NCBI RefSeq assembly: GCF_042686125.1
Contig: NZ_JBHUOV010000015.1
Coordinates: 1 to 64,000, forward strand
DNA length: 64,000 nt
Origin: Oceanihabitans iliipiscarium
GTDB taxonomy: Bacteria; Bacteroidota; Bacteroidia; Flavobacteriales; Flavobacteriaceae
Direction of reading: 5' to 3'
In this document: piece by piece, positions 6,839 through 15,850 of the stretch
Layout of the letters: every line of letters begins with the position of its first letter
Position numbering within the stretch: the stretch's first letter is position 1
Notes under the pieces: model-generated
What the model was told of the DNA's origin: nothing
Database searches by the model: none
The model's input: only the letters and a program-made list of their open reading frames with translations
Program-made: the position numbers and the translations under genes

Positions 6839-8742
6839 TTTATATGTGCTAATTTGTAGGTGTTTGTTTTTGTAATGCAAATAATATGATGCTCTAATAA
6901 TAATTGTATCATATGGTTTATTTCTTTTTCTGAATACTCTAATTGCTCGGAAAGTGCTCTAGATGATAAATCACCTTGTTCTAGTAAGTTTATTATAGCT
7001 GTTTTTAGTTGTTTTGTGTCTTTTTTTTCTGAATGATTCCTTTGGATACAAACCGAACATATACCACATGCTCCTATTTCTTTTTCTCCAAAATAGGAGA
7101 GGAGCTGTACACTTTTACAGAGCGCATCATTCTTTACATAATTTAAAACCGAAGCAACTTGATTTTGCTTGAGAGTGTTTTGTTGTTCTAAAATGGTTGC
7201 AATAACATTAATCGTCTTATCATCTTCTCTTGGCTGTATAAAGGTGACTTGTGCATCTGTCTTTGAAGCATTCAAGGTTATAATTTCATCTTTTTTTAAT
7301 TGTTCTAATATGTTAAAAACTTGTTCTTCTTCTACAGAGGCTTTACTAGCGATTAAGGTTGTATTTATTTTTATTTCTTGATCAAATACACCTCCATAAG
7401 TTCTTAAAATAGATTTTACTACTAGGCTAAAGTTCTGATGCTTTTCTAAATATGCAAATAAACTATTATTCGTTACAATACATTGAACTAAGGTTTGTCT
7501 GTTAAATTGTTTTGACAAACTGATAACACTTGTTCGATCCAGAAATTGAAGCGCATTATATAATAGTATGGTGTTGAATTTATAAGTTTTACTAAAATGA
7601 TTAAAATTAAATTGATGTGTCGTGTATTCTCCTTCACCATAAGATATCTGAAAATAATTACAGAGTTTTCTATACACTAGCTTAACGAACTCTACTGAAG
7701 GCAGACTATCTAAAAACTGATTTTTCACCAATTCTTCATCACTATTATTTTTTAAAATAACAGCAAATGCCTTTTCTCCATTTCGTCCAGCTCGTCCAGC
7801 TTCTTGAAAGTAACTTTCTAAGCTTTCGGGTAAATTTAAATGAATAACTGTTTTTACATCTGGTTTATCAATTCCCATACCAAAAGCACTAGTTGCAACC
7901 ATAACTTGTGTCCTATTGTGTAGCCAATCATTAAAATTATTATCTTTTTCGGTATTTGAAAGTCCGCCATGATAGTAAGTTGCACGAATGCCTTTTTTCT
8001 CTAAATGATTGTGAATCTCAACAGTTGATTTTCTATTTCGGACATATATTATTGAAGACGCATTTTGTTTTTTAATAATAGTCTCCATCTTATAGTACTT
8101 ATCATCTTCATGAAAGACCATATAAGCTAAATTGGGTCTAGCAAATGATTGTTGAAAGACTTTAGGTTGAATAAAATCAAGTTCAGTAATAATATCATCA
8201 ACTACATTTGGTGTAGCTGAAGCTGTTAGCGCAATACAATTTACACTTGGTTTTAGTTGCCTTAATAATTGAATATTTTTATAAGAAGGTCTAAAGTCAT
8301 TTCCCCATTGTGAAATACAATGCACTTCATCTACAGCAATAAGATTCACATTCATGAGTCTTATTCTATCTTGAACCAGTTCTTGTTGTAAGCGTTCTGG
8401 AGATAGATATAAAAATTTATAATTTCCATAAATACAATTATCTAAAAGGGCATCTAAGTGTTGGTAGCTTATTCCGCTTGTAAGTGCGATGGCTTTTATC
8501 CCTTTGTCTGATAAAGCTTGTACCTGATTTTTCATCAAAGCAATTAGCGGAGAAATAACGATACAAACCCCTTCTTTAGCTAACGCAGGAATTTGGAAGC
8601 ATAACGATTTTCCTCCACCAGTTGGCATTAGTGCCATGACATCTTCACCAGAAATCACAGCATTTATAATGTCTTCTTGTAAAGGTCTAAAGCTGGTAAA
8701 ACTCCAATAACGTTCAAGTATTTGTATAGGATGCTGCATCAC
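6835..8742 (-). CDS. recQ: RecQ-type ATP-dependent DNA helicase
   Basis: A 635-residue superfamily 2 helicase. Walker A is TGGGKSLCF (about 41-49), the DEVH box is AVDEVHCISQWG, and motif VI is QEAGRAGRNGE. A RecQ zinc-binding region follows, with the four cysteines of LCKSVQLLSYFGE and CGICSVC, then a winged-helix-like tail. No HRDC domain is evident, as in short RecQ forms. It unwinds DNA during repair and recombination. It overlaps the upstream ATPase gene and the downstream fmt gene by four bases (ATGA) each, implying translational coupling. Confidence 0.93.
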   Translation of the reverse strand: MMQHPIQILERYWSFTSFRPLQEDIINAVISGEDVMALMPTGGGKSLCFQIPALAKEGVCIVISPLIALMKNQVQALSDKGIKAIALTSGISYQHLDALLDNCIYGNYKFLYLSPERLQQELVQDRIRLMNVNLIAVDEVHCISQWGNDFRPSYKNIQLLRQLKPSVNCIALTASATPNVVDDIITELDFIQPKVFQQSFARPNLAYMVFHEDDKYYKMETIIKKQNASSIIYVRNRKSTVEIHNHLEKKGIRATYYHGGLSNTEKDNNFNDWLHNRTQVMVATSAFGMGIDKPDVKTVIHLNLPESLESYFQEAGRAGRNGEKAFAVILKNNSDEELVKNQFLDSLPSVEFVKLVYRKLCNYFQISYGEGEYTTHQFNFNHFSKTYKFNTILLYNALQFLDRTSVISLSKQFNRQTLVQCIVTNNSLFAYLEKHQNFSLVVKSILRTYGGVFDQEIKINTTLIASKASVEEEQVFNILEQLKKDEIITLNASKTDAQVTFIQPREDDKTINVIATILEQQNTLKQNQVASVLNYVKNDALCKSVQLLSYFGEKEIGACGICSVCIQRNHSEKKDTKQLKTAIINLLEQGDLSSRALSEQLEYSEKEINHMIQLLLEHHIICITKTNTYKLAHIK

Positions 8743-9281
8743 ATCGCTTTTATAATATCTAAAATAAAATCTGTTCTACTTTCAATAGAACCAAAAGGGA
8801 CATCTAGCAAATTGTAGTTATAATGTTTATAGGTGTTTAATAAATGCTTGTGTATTTCTATGGCTTGTTCAAAATTTTCGTAGCGTTCATTATCACTACT
8901 AAAAATCTCTTGCCATGGCGCTAAAATAAAAACTTGGTCATAAATATTATCCTTACACGCATCAATAAAATGTTGCGGATAGTCATCATTAATAAAATCC
9001 ATATAGGCTACGACGTCAGGGATTCCTCTATCTAGAAAAACAAATTTATCTTTTAATGTTCCAGCTTCTATAAACTGTTCTAGCCTTCCTTTTAAAAGCA
9101 TTTCACTAAATAATAAAGGCTCAGTTAAAAATAACTGCTCAATACCATCTTCTCGTGCTTTTAAAATAATTTCACGTGAAATTTCTTCAAAACAATAAAA
9201 ACCACGTTTAATAAGTTCATTTATAATAGATGATTTCCCAGTTCCTGGTCCTCCAGTAATAACAATTTTTTTTGTATTCAA
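8739..9281 (-). CDS. Small P-loop ATPase (AAA_28-like)
   Basis: A 180-residue P-loop protein with Walker A GGPGTGKSS just after the start, the family-typical CFEEISREII, and FLDRGIPDVVAYMDF, as in AAA_28-type nucleotide kinase-like proteins. The function is unknown. No in-frame ATG precedes the P-loop, so translation must begin at a non-ATG codon. TTG 9281 (giving MNTKKIVITGG) is chosen; TTG 9290 is the alternative. It heads an operon with recQ and fmt, with overlapping ends. Confidence 0.75.
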   Translation of the reverse strand: MNTKKIVITGGPGTGKSSIINELIKRGFYCFEEISREIILKAREDGIEQLFLTEPLLFSEMLLKGRLEQFIEAGTLKDKFVFLDRGIPDVVAYMDFINDDYPQHFIDACKDNIYDQVFILAPWQEIFSSDNERYENFEQAIEIHKHLLNTYKHYNYNLLDVPFGSIESRTDFILDIIKAM

Positions 9282-9347
9282 ATTTGGCAAGGTTTTAGGT
9301 GTAAAAATCGGAATTTAAATTTTAAATAAAAAATGTAAAGTAAACTG

Positions 9348-9355
9348 TATCTTTG
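9348..9355 (+). promoter_or_regulatory. -7 promoter element TATCTTTG
   Basis: A full TAnnTTTG match 17 bases upstream of the DUF493 start codon, giving a very short leader. Confidence 0.7.
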
Positions 9356-9372
9356 CGACCTATTTTTTAATC

Positions 9373-9666
9373 ATGAGCGAAAAACAAAACCCAAAAGAAT
9401 TTTACGAAAAGTTAAGAACCCAATTGTATGAAACTGCAATTTGGCCATCAGAGTATTTATATAAATTTATAGTGAAATCTGACAATAAAAAAATTGCAGA
9501 AATTGAAGCTTTATTTAATAATATTGGTGCAGTAATTAATACTATAGAATCAAAGAACGGTAAATACACTAGTGTTTCTGTACATGTGCTAATGAAAGAT
9601 CCTGACGCAGTTATTTCTAAATATAAAGAAGTCGCAGAAAATGTTGAAGGTGTTATTAGTCTTTAG
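9373..9666 (+). CDS. DUF493 family protein
   Basis: A 97-residue protein with the DUF493 (YbeD-like) pattern: WPSEYLYKFIVKSDN, INTIESKNGKYTSVSV and a closing SKYKEVAENVEGVISL. The fold is a small ACT-like alpha/beta domain thought to be regulatory; the partner is unknown. No signal peptide. A T-run follows the stop codon closely. Confidence 0.88.
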   Translation: MSEKQNPKEFYEKLRTQLYETAIWPSEYLYKFIVKSDNKKIAEIEALFNNIGAVINTIESKNGKYTSVSVHVLMKDPDAVISKYKEVAENVEGVISL

Positions 9667-9734
9667 TTTTTTTTTGTACTTTGCACGAGCATAATTACTA
9701 CGTGCGTTATATTTAACTCTACACCATTTATATT

Positions 9735-10385
9735 TTGATAGATAACTTAGAATACAACACAGAACGTGAACATTTAATTATTCCTGAATATGGACGTCAT
9801 ATGCAGAAAATGATTAACCATGCAAAATCACGTGAAACCAAAGAAGAACGAAATAAATTAGCTAAAGCAATAATTTCAGTTATGGGAAATATGCAACCTC
9901 ATTTACGTGATGTTCCAGATTTTCAACATAAGCTTTGGGACCAATTTTTTATAATGGCAGATTTTGATATTGATGTCGATTCTCCTTATGACAAACCTTC
10001 TCGTGAAGAATTGTATGCTCGACCAGATATTTTAGAATACCCTCAGAATTTCCCAAAATATCGTTTTTATGGAAATAATATAAAGACAATGATTGATGTC
10101 GCCAATACATGGGAAGATGGTGAATTAAAGGAAGCCCTGACATATACCATTGCGAATCACATGAAAAAGTGTTTCTTGAATTGGAATAAAGATACAGTTG
10201 AAGATGATGTAATCTATAATCATTTGTTTGAATTGTCCAATGGGAAAATTGATTTAAGAGCATCTGAAGAAGACTTGTCTGATGCTTCGAGTTTGATGAG
10301 AAGCAAGAAAAAGTACAGTTCGAATAATAAAAAATCGAATCACAAAAAAGGAAGCAACCAAAACCGAAATAGAAAACGCTACTAG
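9735..10385 (+). CDS. DUF4290 family protein
   Basis: A 216-residue protein matching DUF4290, which is largely restricted to Bacteroidota (LEYNTEREHLIIPEYGRHMQ, AIISVMGNMQPHLRDVPDF, KLWDQFFIM, RFYGNNIKTMI). The C-terminal 35 residues are very basic and Ser/Asn-rich (SNNKKSNHKKGSNQNRNRKR), as in nucleic-acid-binding tails. No in-frame ATG is available near the conserved start; TTG 9735 fits the family N-terminus (MIDNLEYN). It lies 6 bases upstream of murA and is probably co-transcribed with it. Confidence 0.85.
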   Translation: MIDNLEYNTEREHLIIPEYGRHMQKMINHAKSRETKEERNKLAKAIISVMGNMQPHLRDVPDFQHKLWDQFFIMADFDIDVDSPYDKPSREELYARPDILEYPQNFPKYRFYGNNIKTMIDVANTWEDGELKEALTYTIANHMKKCFLNWNKDTVEDDVIYNHLFELSNGKIDLRASEEDLSDASSLMRSKKKYSSNNKKSNHKKGSNQNRNRKRY

Positions 10386-10391
10386 TATTTC

Positions 10392-11708
10392 ATGGGAACA
10401 TTTAAAATTGATGGAGGTCACCAACTTAAAGGAAAAATTCAACCTCAAGGTGCAAAAAACGAAGCTTTACAAATTTTATGTGCAGTATTACTAACTCCCG
10501 AGTTGGTAACAATTAATAACATTCCAGATATTGTTGACGTTAATAAGCTTATTGAATTACTTAAAAAGCTTGGTGTTAAAGTTAATAAAATTGCAAAAGG
10601 ATCTTATACGTTCAAAGCCGATGAGGTTAATTTAAAATATTTAGAGTCTGAAGCATTTAAAGAGGATGGACGAGGATTAAGAGGCTCTATAATGATAGTT
10701 GGCCCTTTATTAGCGCGTTTTGGTAAAGGCTATATTCCTAAGCCTGGAGGAGACAAAATAGGAAGACGCCGTTTAGATACTCATTTTGAAGGATTTATAA
10801 ATCTAGGCGCTAAGTTTAGATATAATAAAGAAGAGTATTTTTATGGTGTAGAAGCCGATCAATTAAAAGGCGCATATATGTTGCTTGATGAGGCTTCTGT
10901 AACTGGAACAGCAAATATTGTTATGGCTGCTGTTTTAGCTAAAGGCACAACAACAATATATAATGCTGCATGTGAACCTTATTTACAACAACTTTGTAAG
11001 ATGCTTAATCGTATGGGAGCAAAGATTAAAGGAATTGGTTCTAATATGCTTACCATTGATGGTGTTGATTCTTTAGGAGGTACAGAGCATAAGATGCTTC
11101 CTGATATGATAGAAATTGGAAGTTGGATTGGTCTTGCAGCAATGACTAAAAGTGAATTAACCATTACTAACGTAAGTTGGGATGATTTAGGGCAAATTCC
11201 TAATGTGTTTAGAAAATTAGGGATTACTGTAGAAAAGCAAGGTGACGACATTCATATTCCAGCACATGTAGATGGTTACGAAATTCAAAGCTATATTGAT
11301 GGTTCAATTTTAACTATATCTGATGCACCTTGGCCAGGTTTTACTCCTGATTTGTTAAGTATAGTTTTGGTCACATTAACACAGGCAAGAGGAAGTGCTT
11401 TAGTTCATCAAAAAATGTTTGAAAGCCGTTTGTTCTTTGTCGATAAGTTAATAGATATGGGCGCAAAAATCATTTTATGTGATCCACATCGTGCAACTGT
11501 AATTGGTCATGATTTTAAATCACAATTAAAAGCAACGACAATGACTTCACCAGATATTAGAGCTGGAGTTTCATTATTAATTGCTGCTTTATCTGCTAAA
11601 GGCACTTCAACAATTCATAATATTGAACAAATAGATCGAGGCTATGAAAATATAGACGAGCGTCTTCGTGCTATTGGAGCTAAGATTGAACGTGTTGAAG
11701 GGAATTAA
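10392..11708 (+). CDS. murA: UDP-N-acetylglucosamine 1-carboxyvinyltransferase (MurA)
   Basis: A 438-residue enzyme that transfers enolpyruvate from PEP to UDP-GlcNAc, the first committed step of peptidoglycan synthesis in the cytoplasm. The conserved Lys is K22 in GAKNEAL. The catalytic loop reads KPGGDKIGRRR, so the position of E. coli Cys115 is Asp121 (codon 10752-10754). In characterised MurA proteins Asp here supports catalysis and prevents covalent inhibition by fosfomycin. Its stop codon overlaps the stop of the opposite-strand gene within TTAA at 11705-11708. Confidence 0.96.
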   Translation: MGTFKIDGGHQLKGKIQPQGAKNEALQILCAVLLTPELVTINNIPDIVDVNKLIELLKKLGVKVNKIAKGSYTFKADEVNLKYLESEAFKEDGRGLRGSIMIVGPLLARFGKGYIPKPGGDKIGRRRLDTHFEGFINLGAKFRYNKEEYFYGVEADQLKGAYMLLDEASVTGTANIVMAAVLAKGTTTIYNAACEPYLQQLCKMLNRMGAKIKGIGSNMLTIDGVDSLGGTEHKMLPDMIEIGSWIGLAAMTKSELTITNVSWDDLGQIPNVFRKLGITVEKQGDDIHIPAHVDGYEIQSYIDGSILTISDAPWPGFTPDLLSIVLVTLTQARGSALVHQKMFESRLFFVDKLIDMGAKIILCDPHRATVIGHDFKSQLKATTMTSPDIRAGVSLLIAALSAKGTSTIHNIEQIDRGYENIDERLRAIGAKIERVEGN

Positions 11709-12103
11709 TTTAAATGCTTAGCATCTGTACCAAACAGTACCTTTCTAAAGTCTGAAGGTTTTAAATCATTTAATAAATTTAACTCGCCAAGATTGTCAAT
11801 TAGTTTTTGAAAATGGTCTTCTCTTTTTTCAAATTGTGATGCGTTTTTATAGGTAGTAATTAATATAAGATGAAAAGGTGCTTCTTCGCTATAATTAGAT
11901 TTTAGAAGTTGATACGATTCTATATAGTTATTTTCTAAAGCTTTAATTCTAAGGGTTTCCCAGTTGTTTTGATAATAATGCATGGCTTCATCAAAATTTT
12001 CACCTTGAATTTGAACAAAATCAATACTAGAAATTTTAGCATTTTCTTGTGCAAAGAAAGGCGATGATATCAAAAAGATTAAAACAAGTAACTTGATTTT
12101 CAT
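11705..12103 (-). CDS. Small secreted protein of unknown function
   Basis: A 132-residue protein starting at ATG 12103 with a signal peptide (MKIKLLVLIFLISSPFFAQ). The mature part is about 113 residues and rich in Asn, Asp and Glu (GENFDEAMHYYQNNWETLRIKA). No family is recognised, and no catalytic motif or lipobox is seen. A mostly helical periplasmic protein is likely. It converges with murA, and their stop codons overlap. Confidence 0.75.
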   Translation of the reverse strand: MKIKLLVLIFLISSPFFAQENAKISSIDFVQIQGENFDEAMHYYQNNWETLRIKALENNYIESYQLLKSNYSEEAPFHLILITTYKNASQFEKREDHFQKLIDNLGELNLLNDLKPSDFRKVLFGTDAKHLN

Positions 12104-12113
12104 AATATATTGT

Positions 12114-12145
12114 TTAAAAAAATGCCTCGATGTTACTCGAAGCAT
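12114..12145 (-). terminator. Intrinsic terminator of the SnoaL-like gene
   Basis: On the minus strand ATGCTTCGA-GTAACA-TCGAGGCAT (one G-U pair) is followed by seven T. It lies between the SnoaL-like gene and the small secreted protein gene. Confidence 0.75.
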
Positions 12146-12165
12146 TAAGTTATCTATAAAGATTT

Positions 12166-12528
12166 TTATTCCATACTGTAAAAAAACTGCTCATGAACAA
12201 TTTTTCCATCCTTTACCTCAAAAACGGCAAGTTCTTCCATTTGTACTCTGCCTCTTTCTTTAAAAGTAACGTCAAAATTCATTTTAGTAGAAAAGTGATT
12301 GCCAGCTACTATCGGCTCACTAATTTCACCTCCATGATACTCTTCAACACTATCTAGCCATGCTTTGTTTTTATCCCATACATTTTGTTTGCCACTTGTT
12401 AGTTCTTGTGGCCAACCAGGAATTTCTCTACTAGTTACGTTTTCTGCATAAAGCTCATTCACACATTCTAGATTCTGTCCTTCTCGACACATTTTTGCCC
12501 ATTTATTGGCTACTTCTTTTGTATCCAT
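12166..12528 (-). CDS. SnoaL-like/NTF2-fold protein
   Basis: A 120-residue NTF2-like cone-fold protein (VANKWAKMCREGQNLECVNELYAENVTSRE at the N-terminal helices, then VTFKERGRVQMEELAVFEVKDGKIVHEQFF for the sheet). The pattern fits SnoaL-like domain proteins, which bind small hydrophobic ligands or act as isomerases or hydrolases. No signal peptide. No partner is evident in the neighbourhood. It has its own terminator. Confidence 0.8.
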   Translation of the reverse strand: MDTKEVANKWAKMCREGQNLECVNELYAENVTSREIPGWPQELTSGKQNVWDKNKAWLDSVEEYHGGEISEPIVAGNHFSTKMNFDVTFKERGRVQMEELAVFEVKDGKIVHEQFFYSME

Positions 12529-12618
12529 ATTTTTTGGTGTTTAATTATTCTTTATAAAGTTAGATAAAATTCAATAAAAACTATCATAAAGAAATGTTAG
12601 GGTTGTATAGTCGTGTAT

Positions 12619-12652
12619 AAAAAAAAGCCTCAGAATAAACTGAAGCTTTTTT
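12619..12652 (-). terminator. Intrinsic terminator of the T9SS FG-GAP gene
   Basis: On the minus strand AAAAGCTTCAG-TTTATT-CTGAGGCTTTT, followed by T. It lies 25 bases past the stop at 12677. Confidence 0.8.
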
Positions 12653-12672
12653 ATAATATAATATAATATAAT
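12653..12672. repeat. Pentanucleotide tandem repeat (ATAAT)x4
   Basis: Four perfect copies of ATAAT between the stop of the FG-GAP gene and its terminator. It is a short simple repeat in a 3' untranslated region and could vary by slippage without coding effect. Confidence 0.8.
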
Positions 12673-12676
12673 GTGA

Positions 12677-14425
12677 TTATTCTTTAATAAGTTTATGAAC
12701 ATATTTTTTACTTCCAGAACTTAAGTGCATAAAATATACGCCACTATTTAATGCTGAAATATCTAAATCTGTTTGGTTATTAAACGTGTTATTACTCGTT
12801 AGGATTAATTTACCAGTAATATCATACATTGCCAATGACATATCTTCAGAAAGGTCTGTTGTAATTGTAACCTTATTATGAGCTGGATTTGGGTACACAT
12901 TAAAGTTAGAAGCAGTAAAAGAATCTGTAGTTAAAGGATTACTGCCTTCAATTATTAAATGTGACTGATTGATTGCTGGACCAGATAATTGGTCTACTAA
13001 ACCAGAAGGCCATCTTACTACAATCTTAGTAATAGTAGTTTCAGAAGCAATACCAAAATGAGCAACTAATGAATTCATTGTTCCATAACTTTCACCAGAG
13101 CGTACTTCGCGAATTTGTTTTCCTAAGGCTGTGTATAATTCAACTCTAGCTCCAATTCCGTTAAGGTTACTGGTAACTCCTTGTAATCTAATTTTACTCC
13201 AGTTATTGGCGTTTCCATTATTTAAATATAATCGGTCTGCATTACCACTTGGACTATTATATCCTGTAGCAAAACCTGCTAAAACATCAATAAATCCATC
13301 GTTGTTTAAATCACCAACAGCAGCACTTTGAACGCTTAAACTTCCAGCAGAAATAGCACCAGAAACTTCAGAGAAAGTTTTATTCCCATTGTTTTTAAAC
13401 ATAATATGTTTATCACTAGTCCATCTTGAAGTAATAAATAAATCGATGTAAGAGTCATTGTCAAAATCTTCCATCATTACTTGAATTCCACCAGTACCTA
13501 AGTCATCAAGTTGTGTGGCAATTCCACTAGTAGATGTGATATCTGTAAAAGTACCATTGCCATTATTTTCATAAATTTGGTTCGTATTAGTGTGGTTAAT
13601 AAGTACACAATCTAAATCACCATCATTGTCAATATCCTCAAATGCTGCAGACCATGATTGCTCTAAAGGTCTTAAGCCTGCACTTTCAGCAACATCTGTA
13701 AAGTTTCCATTTCCATCGTTTTGAAATAATAAATTAACACGTCTTCCATCTGTAGAATTACCAACACCTAATCTACATTTAGAAATGTATAAATCTTGAT
13801 CACCATCGTTATCATAATCTATCCATATAGTACCATAGTTTCCAGAGTTATCTGAAGGAATTGTAGAAGCAGCTACAATTAAATTTGCATCATGTGTTAG
13901 TGTACCACTTCCATTATTCTTATATGGAGAAGAAATACCTTCATCGTGGCAAGCAAAAACATCTATGCTTCCATCATTGTCTATATCTGCAAAATTAACA
14001 TTTTGAAGAAAAATATTTGGACCACCTTGAGTTGTTGATGAATAACTTGATCCATCTGAACTAGCAGTAATTAGTTTTAAACCATTGTAGGCTCCTCCAG
14101 TAAATATATCGTTATAACCGTTTTCATCTACATCTGCTATACATAAGCCCCATTGAGAGCCACCAACAGCACCAAAATCATACCTTGTGTAAAGATTTCC
14201 ACTTCCATCTGTGCTTGCGTTTTGGTATTCAATTTCCAAATCTCTTGCATCATCAAGTCTAATAATGTCATCTCTGCCATCATTATTCATGTCTGCAACG
14301 CCAATGGCACAGCCACTAGTAACGTTCTCGTTTACCAGTAAAGAGCTTGAGTTTGTAAATGCAATTTGAGAACTCACCATTATAGGCGTTCCAATACATA
14401 CTAGAAAAAGTAATTTTTTAATCAT
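12677..14425 (-). CDS. T9SS-exported FG-GAP/VCBS repeat protein with ASPIC/UnbV domain
   Basis: A 582-residue secreted protein. The signal peptide (1-19) ends at VSSQ. At least seven calcium-binding FG-GAP/VCBS repeats follow, each with a DxDxDGxxD loop (DMNNDGRDD, DIDNDGSID, DYDNDGDQD, DIDNDGDLD, DLNNDGFID), building a beta-propeller at about 25-395. An ASPIC/UnbV domain lies at about 415-490 (GIGARVELYTALGKQIREV). Residues 505-582 are a type A T9SS sorting domain (FNVYPNPAHNKVTI, ISALNSGVYFMHL). It should be exported across the outer membrane by T9SS and attached to the surface or released. The ligand is unknown. Confidence 0.92.
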   Translation of the reverse strand: MIKKLLFLVCIGTPIMVSSQIAFTNSSSLLVNENVTSGCAIGVADMNNDGRDDIIRLDDARDLEIEYQNASTDGSGNLYTRYDFGAVGGSQWGLCIADVDENGYNDIFTGGAYNGLKLITASSDGSSYSSTTQGGPNIFLQNVNFADIDNDGSIDVFACHDEGISSPYKNNGSGTLTHDANLIVAASTIPSDNSGNYGTIWIDYDNDGDQDLYISKCRLGVGNSTDGRRVNLLFQNDGNGNFTDVAESAGLRPLEQSWSAAFEDIDNDGDLDCVLINHTNTNQIYENNGNGTFTDITSTSGIATQLDDLGTGGIQVMMEDFDNDSYIDLFITSRWTSDKHIMFKNNGNKTFSEVSGAISAGSLSVQSAAVGDLNNDGFIDVLAGFATGYNSPSGNADRLYLNNGNANNWSKIRLQGVTSNLNGIGARVELYTALGKQIREVRSGESYGTMNSLVAHFGIASETTITKIVVRWPSGLVDQLSGPAINQSHLIIEGSNPLTTDSFTASNFNVYPNPAHNKVTITTDLSEDMSLAMYDITGKLILTSNNTFNNQTDLDISALNSGVYFMHLSSGSKKYVHKLIKE

Positions 14426-14545
14426 GATTTGAGTTTTTTGTATAATTAAGTTTTAAATATACTGCTTTTTGATAATTTTCATAAAATTATTAGATGTAAT
14501 GCACTATTAATTAACAATTTGATAATTTATGAATGGCTTCTATTA

Positions 14546-15850
14546 TTAAACTAGCGCTTTTTTGTAAGTTTCAAGACAACGTTTTCTTGCCACTTTATGA
14601 TCTACAATAGGTTTTGGGTAGGTAAGTTCTTCAAAATCAGGAACCCACTTTTTTATATATTTTAGGTTTTTATCAAATTTTTCTATTTGTGTTGTTGGAT
14701 TAAATATGCGAAAATATGGAGCAGCATCAACTCCACAGCCAGCAACCCATTGCCAATTGCCAATATTACTTGCCATTTCATAATCGTGTAATTTTTCTGC
14801 AAAATAAGCTTCTCCCCAACGCCAATCAATTAATAAGTGTTTACATAAAAAACTCCCGACAACCATACGTACACGATTGTGCATAAATCCAGTCTGATTT
14901 AATTGATTCATTCCAGCATCTACGAGAGGATAACCCGTTTTGCCTTGGCACCAGAGTTCAAACTCTTTTTCATTATTTCGCCATTGAATACGATCGTATT
15001 TTGGTTTAAAACTATGAGTAATAGTTTTAGGAAAATGCCATAAATTTTGAATAAAAAATTCTCTCCAAATAAGTTCTTGCCAAAATATTTCATTTGATTC
15101 AGCAATTGCTTTTTGAACAATTTTTCTAATGCTTACAGTTCCAAACCTTAAATGTGGACCTAACCTTGAAGTGCTTTCTTTTGCTGGAAAATCTCGAGTG
15201 CTTTCATAGTTTTGAACTAAGAAACGATCTAAGTGATAGTCTTCAATATTTTGCTTAGAAAACTGAAAACCAATGTCCTCTAGCCTTAAAATTGGAAAGA
15301 CTATATTTTTTATTGAATTATTAAGATATTCATAACTCTTATAAAAGGTTAGAGGCTTTTTCTTAAATAGAGTCTTCCATGATTTCATATAAGGTGTATA
15401 AACCAAATAAGGTGTGCCATCACTTTTAACAACTTCATTTTTTTCAAAAATAACATGGTCTTTATACGTTTTAAAAGAAATATTATTGTCCGCTAAAAAT
15501 TTTTCAATTTCTGTATCTCGCTGTTCTGCATAGGGCTCATAATCATGGTTTGTAAAAACAGTGTCTATGTGGTAATTGGTGATTAGTTCCTTATAAATAT
15601 CTAGAGGGTAGCCATATTGTATTAAAAGGTCACTATTAAAATTAACTTGTAAGTTGAGTTTTATCGAACTTAGAGTTTTGTAAATAAAGCTAACTCGAGC
15701 ATCATTTTTAGGAAGTTTTTCTAAAATGTCTTTATCAAAAATAAAGATAAGTAATACAGGTTTTCCCGACTTAAGAGCGTGAAATAACCCTGTATTATCT
15801 TCAAGTCTTAAATCACGTCTAAACCAAAAAATATTTATAGCATCTTTCAT
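14546..15850 (-). CDS. phrB: Deoxyribodipyrimidine photolyase (CPD photolyase)
   Basis: A 434-residue FAD-dependent photolyase. The antenna-binding Rossmann domain opens with INIFWFRRDLRLEDN. The FAD domain shows ESTSRLGPHLRFG, WQELIWREFF, DAGMNQLNQTGFMHNRVRM and the tryptophan-rich NWQWVAGCG with DAAPYFRIFNP. The enzyme uses blue light to split cyclobutane pyrimidine dimers. The start overlaps the stop of the upstream SRPBCC gene by four bases, so the two are coupled. Confidence 0.95.
   Translation of the reverse strand: MKDAINIFWFRRDLRLEDNTGLFHALKSGKPVLLIFIFDKDILEKLPKNDARVSFIYKTLSSIKLNLQVNFNSDLLIQYGYPLDIYKELITNYHIDTVFTNHDYEPYAEQRDTEIEKFLADNNISFKTYKDHVIFEKNEVVKSDGTPYLVYTPYMKSWKTLFKKKPLTFYKSYEYLNNSIKNIVFPILRLEDIGFQFSKQNIEDYHLDRFLVQNYESTRDFPAKESTSRLGPHLRFGTVSIRKIVQKAIAESNEIFWQELIWREFFIQNLWHFPKTITHSFKPKYDRIQWRNNEKEFELWCQGKTGYPLVDAGMNQLNQTGFMHNRVRMVVGSFLCKHLLIDWRWGEAYFAEKLHDYEMASNIGNWQWVAGCGVDAAPYFRIFNPTTQIEKFDKNLKYIKKWVPDFEELTYPKPIVDHKVARKRCLETYKKALV

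Noticed and set aside
6835..9281. ATPase plus RecQ helicase as a defence system
   Set aside because: The helicase has ordinary RecQ features, and the operon also includes the housekeeping gene fmt; no mobile-element signs surround it.
12653..12672. ATAAT repeat as a phase-variation switch
   Set aside because: It lies after the stop codon, before the terminator, so slippage would not change a coding frame or promoter.
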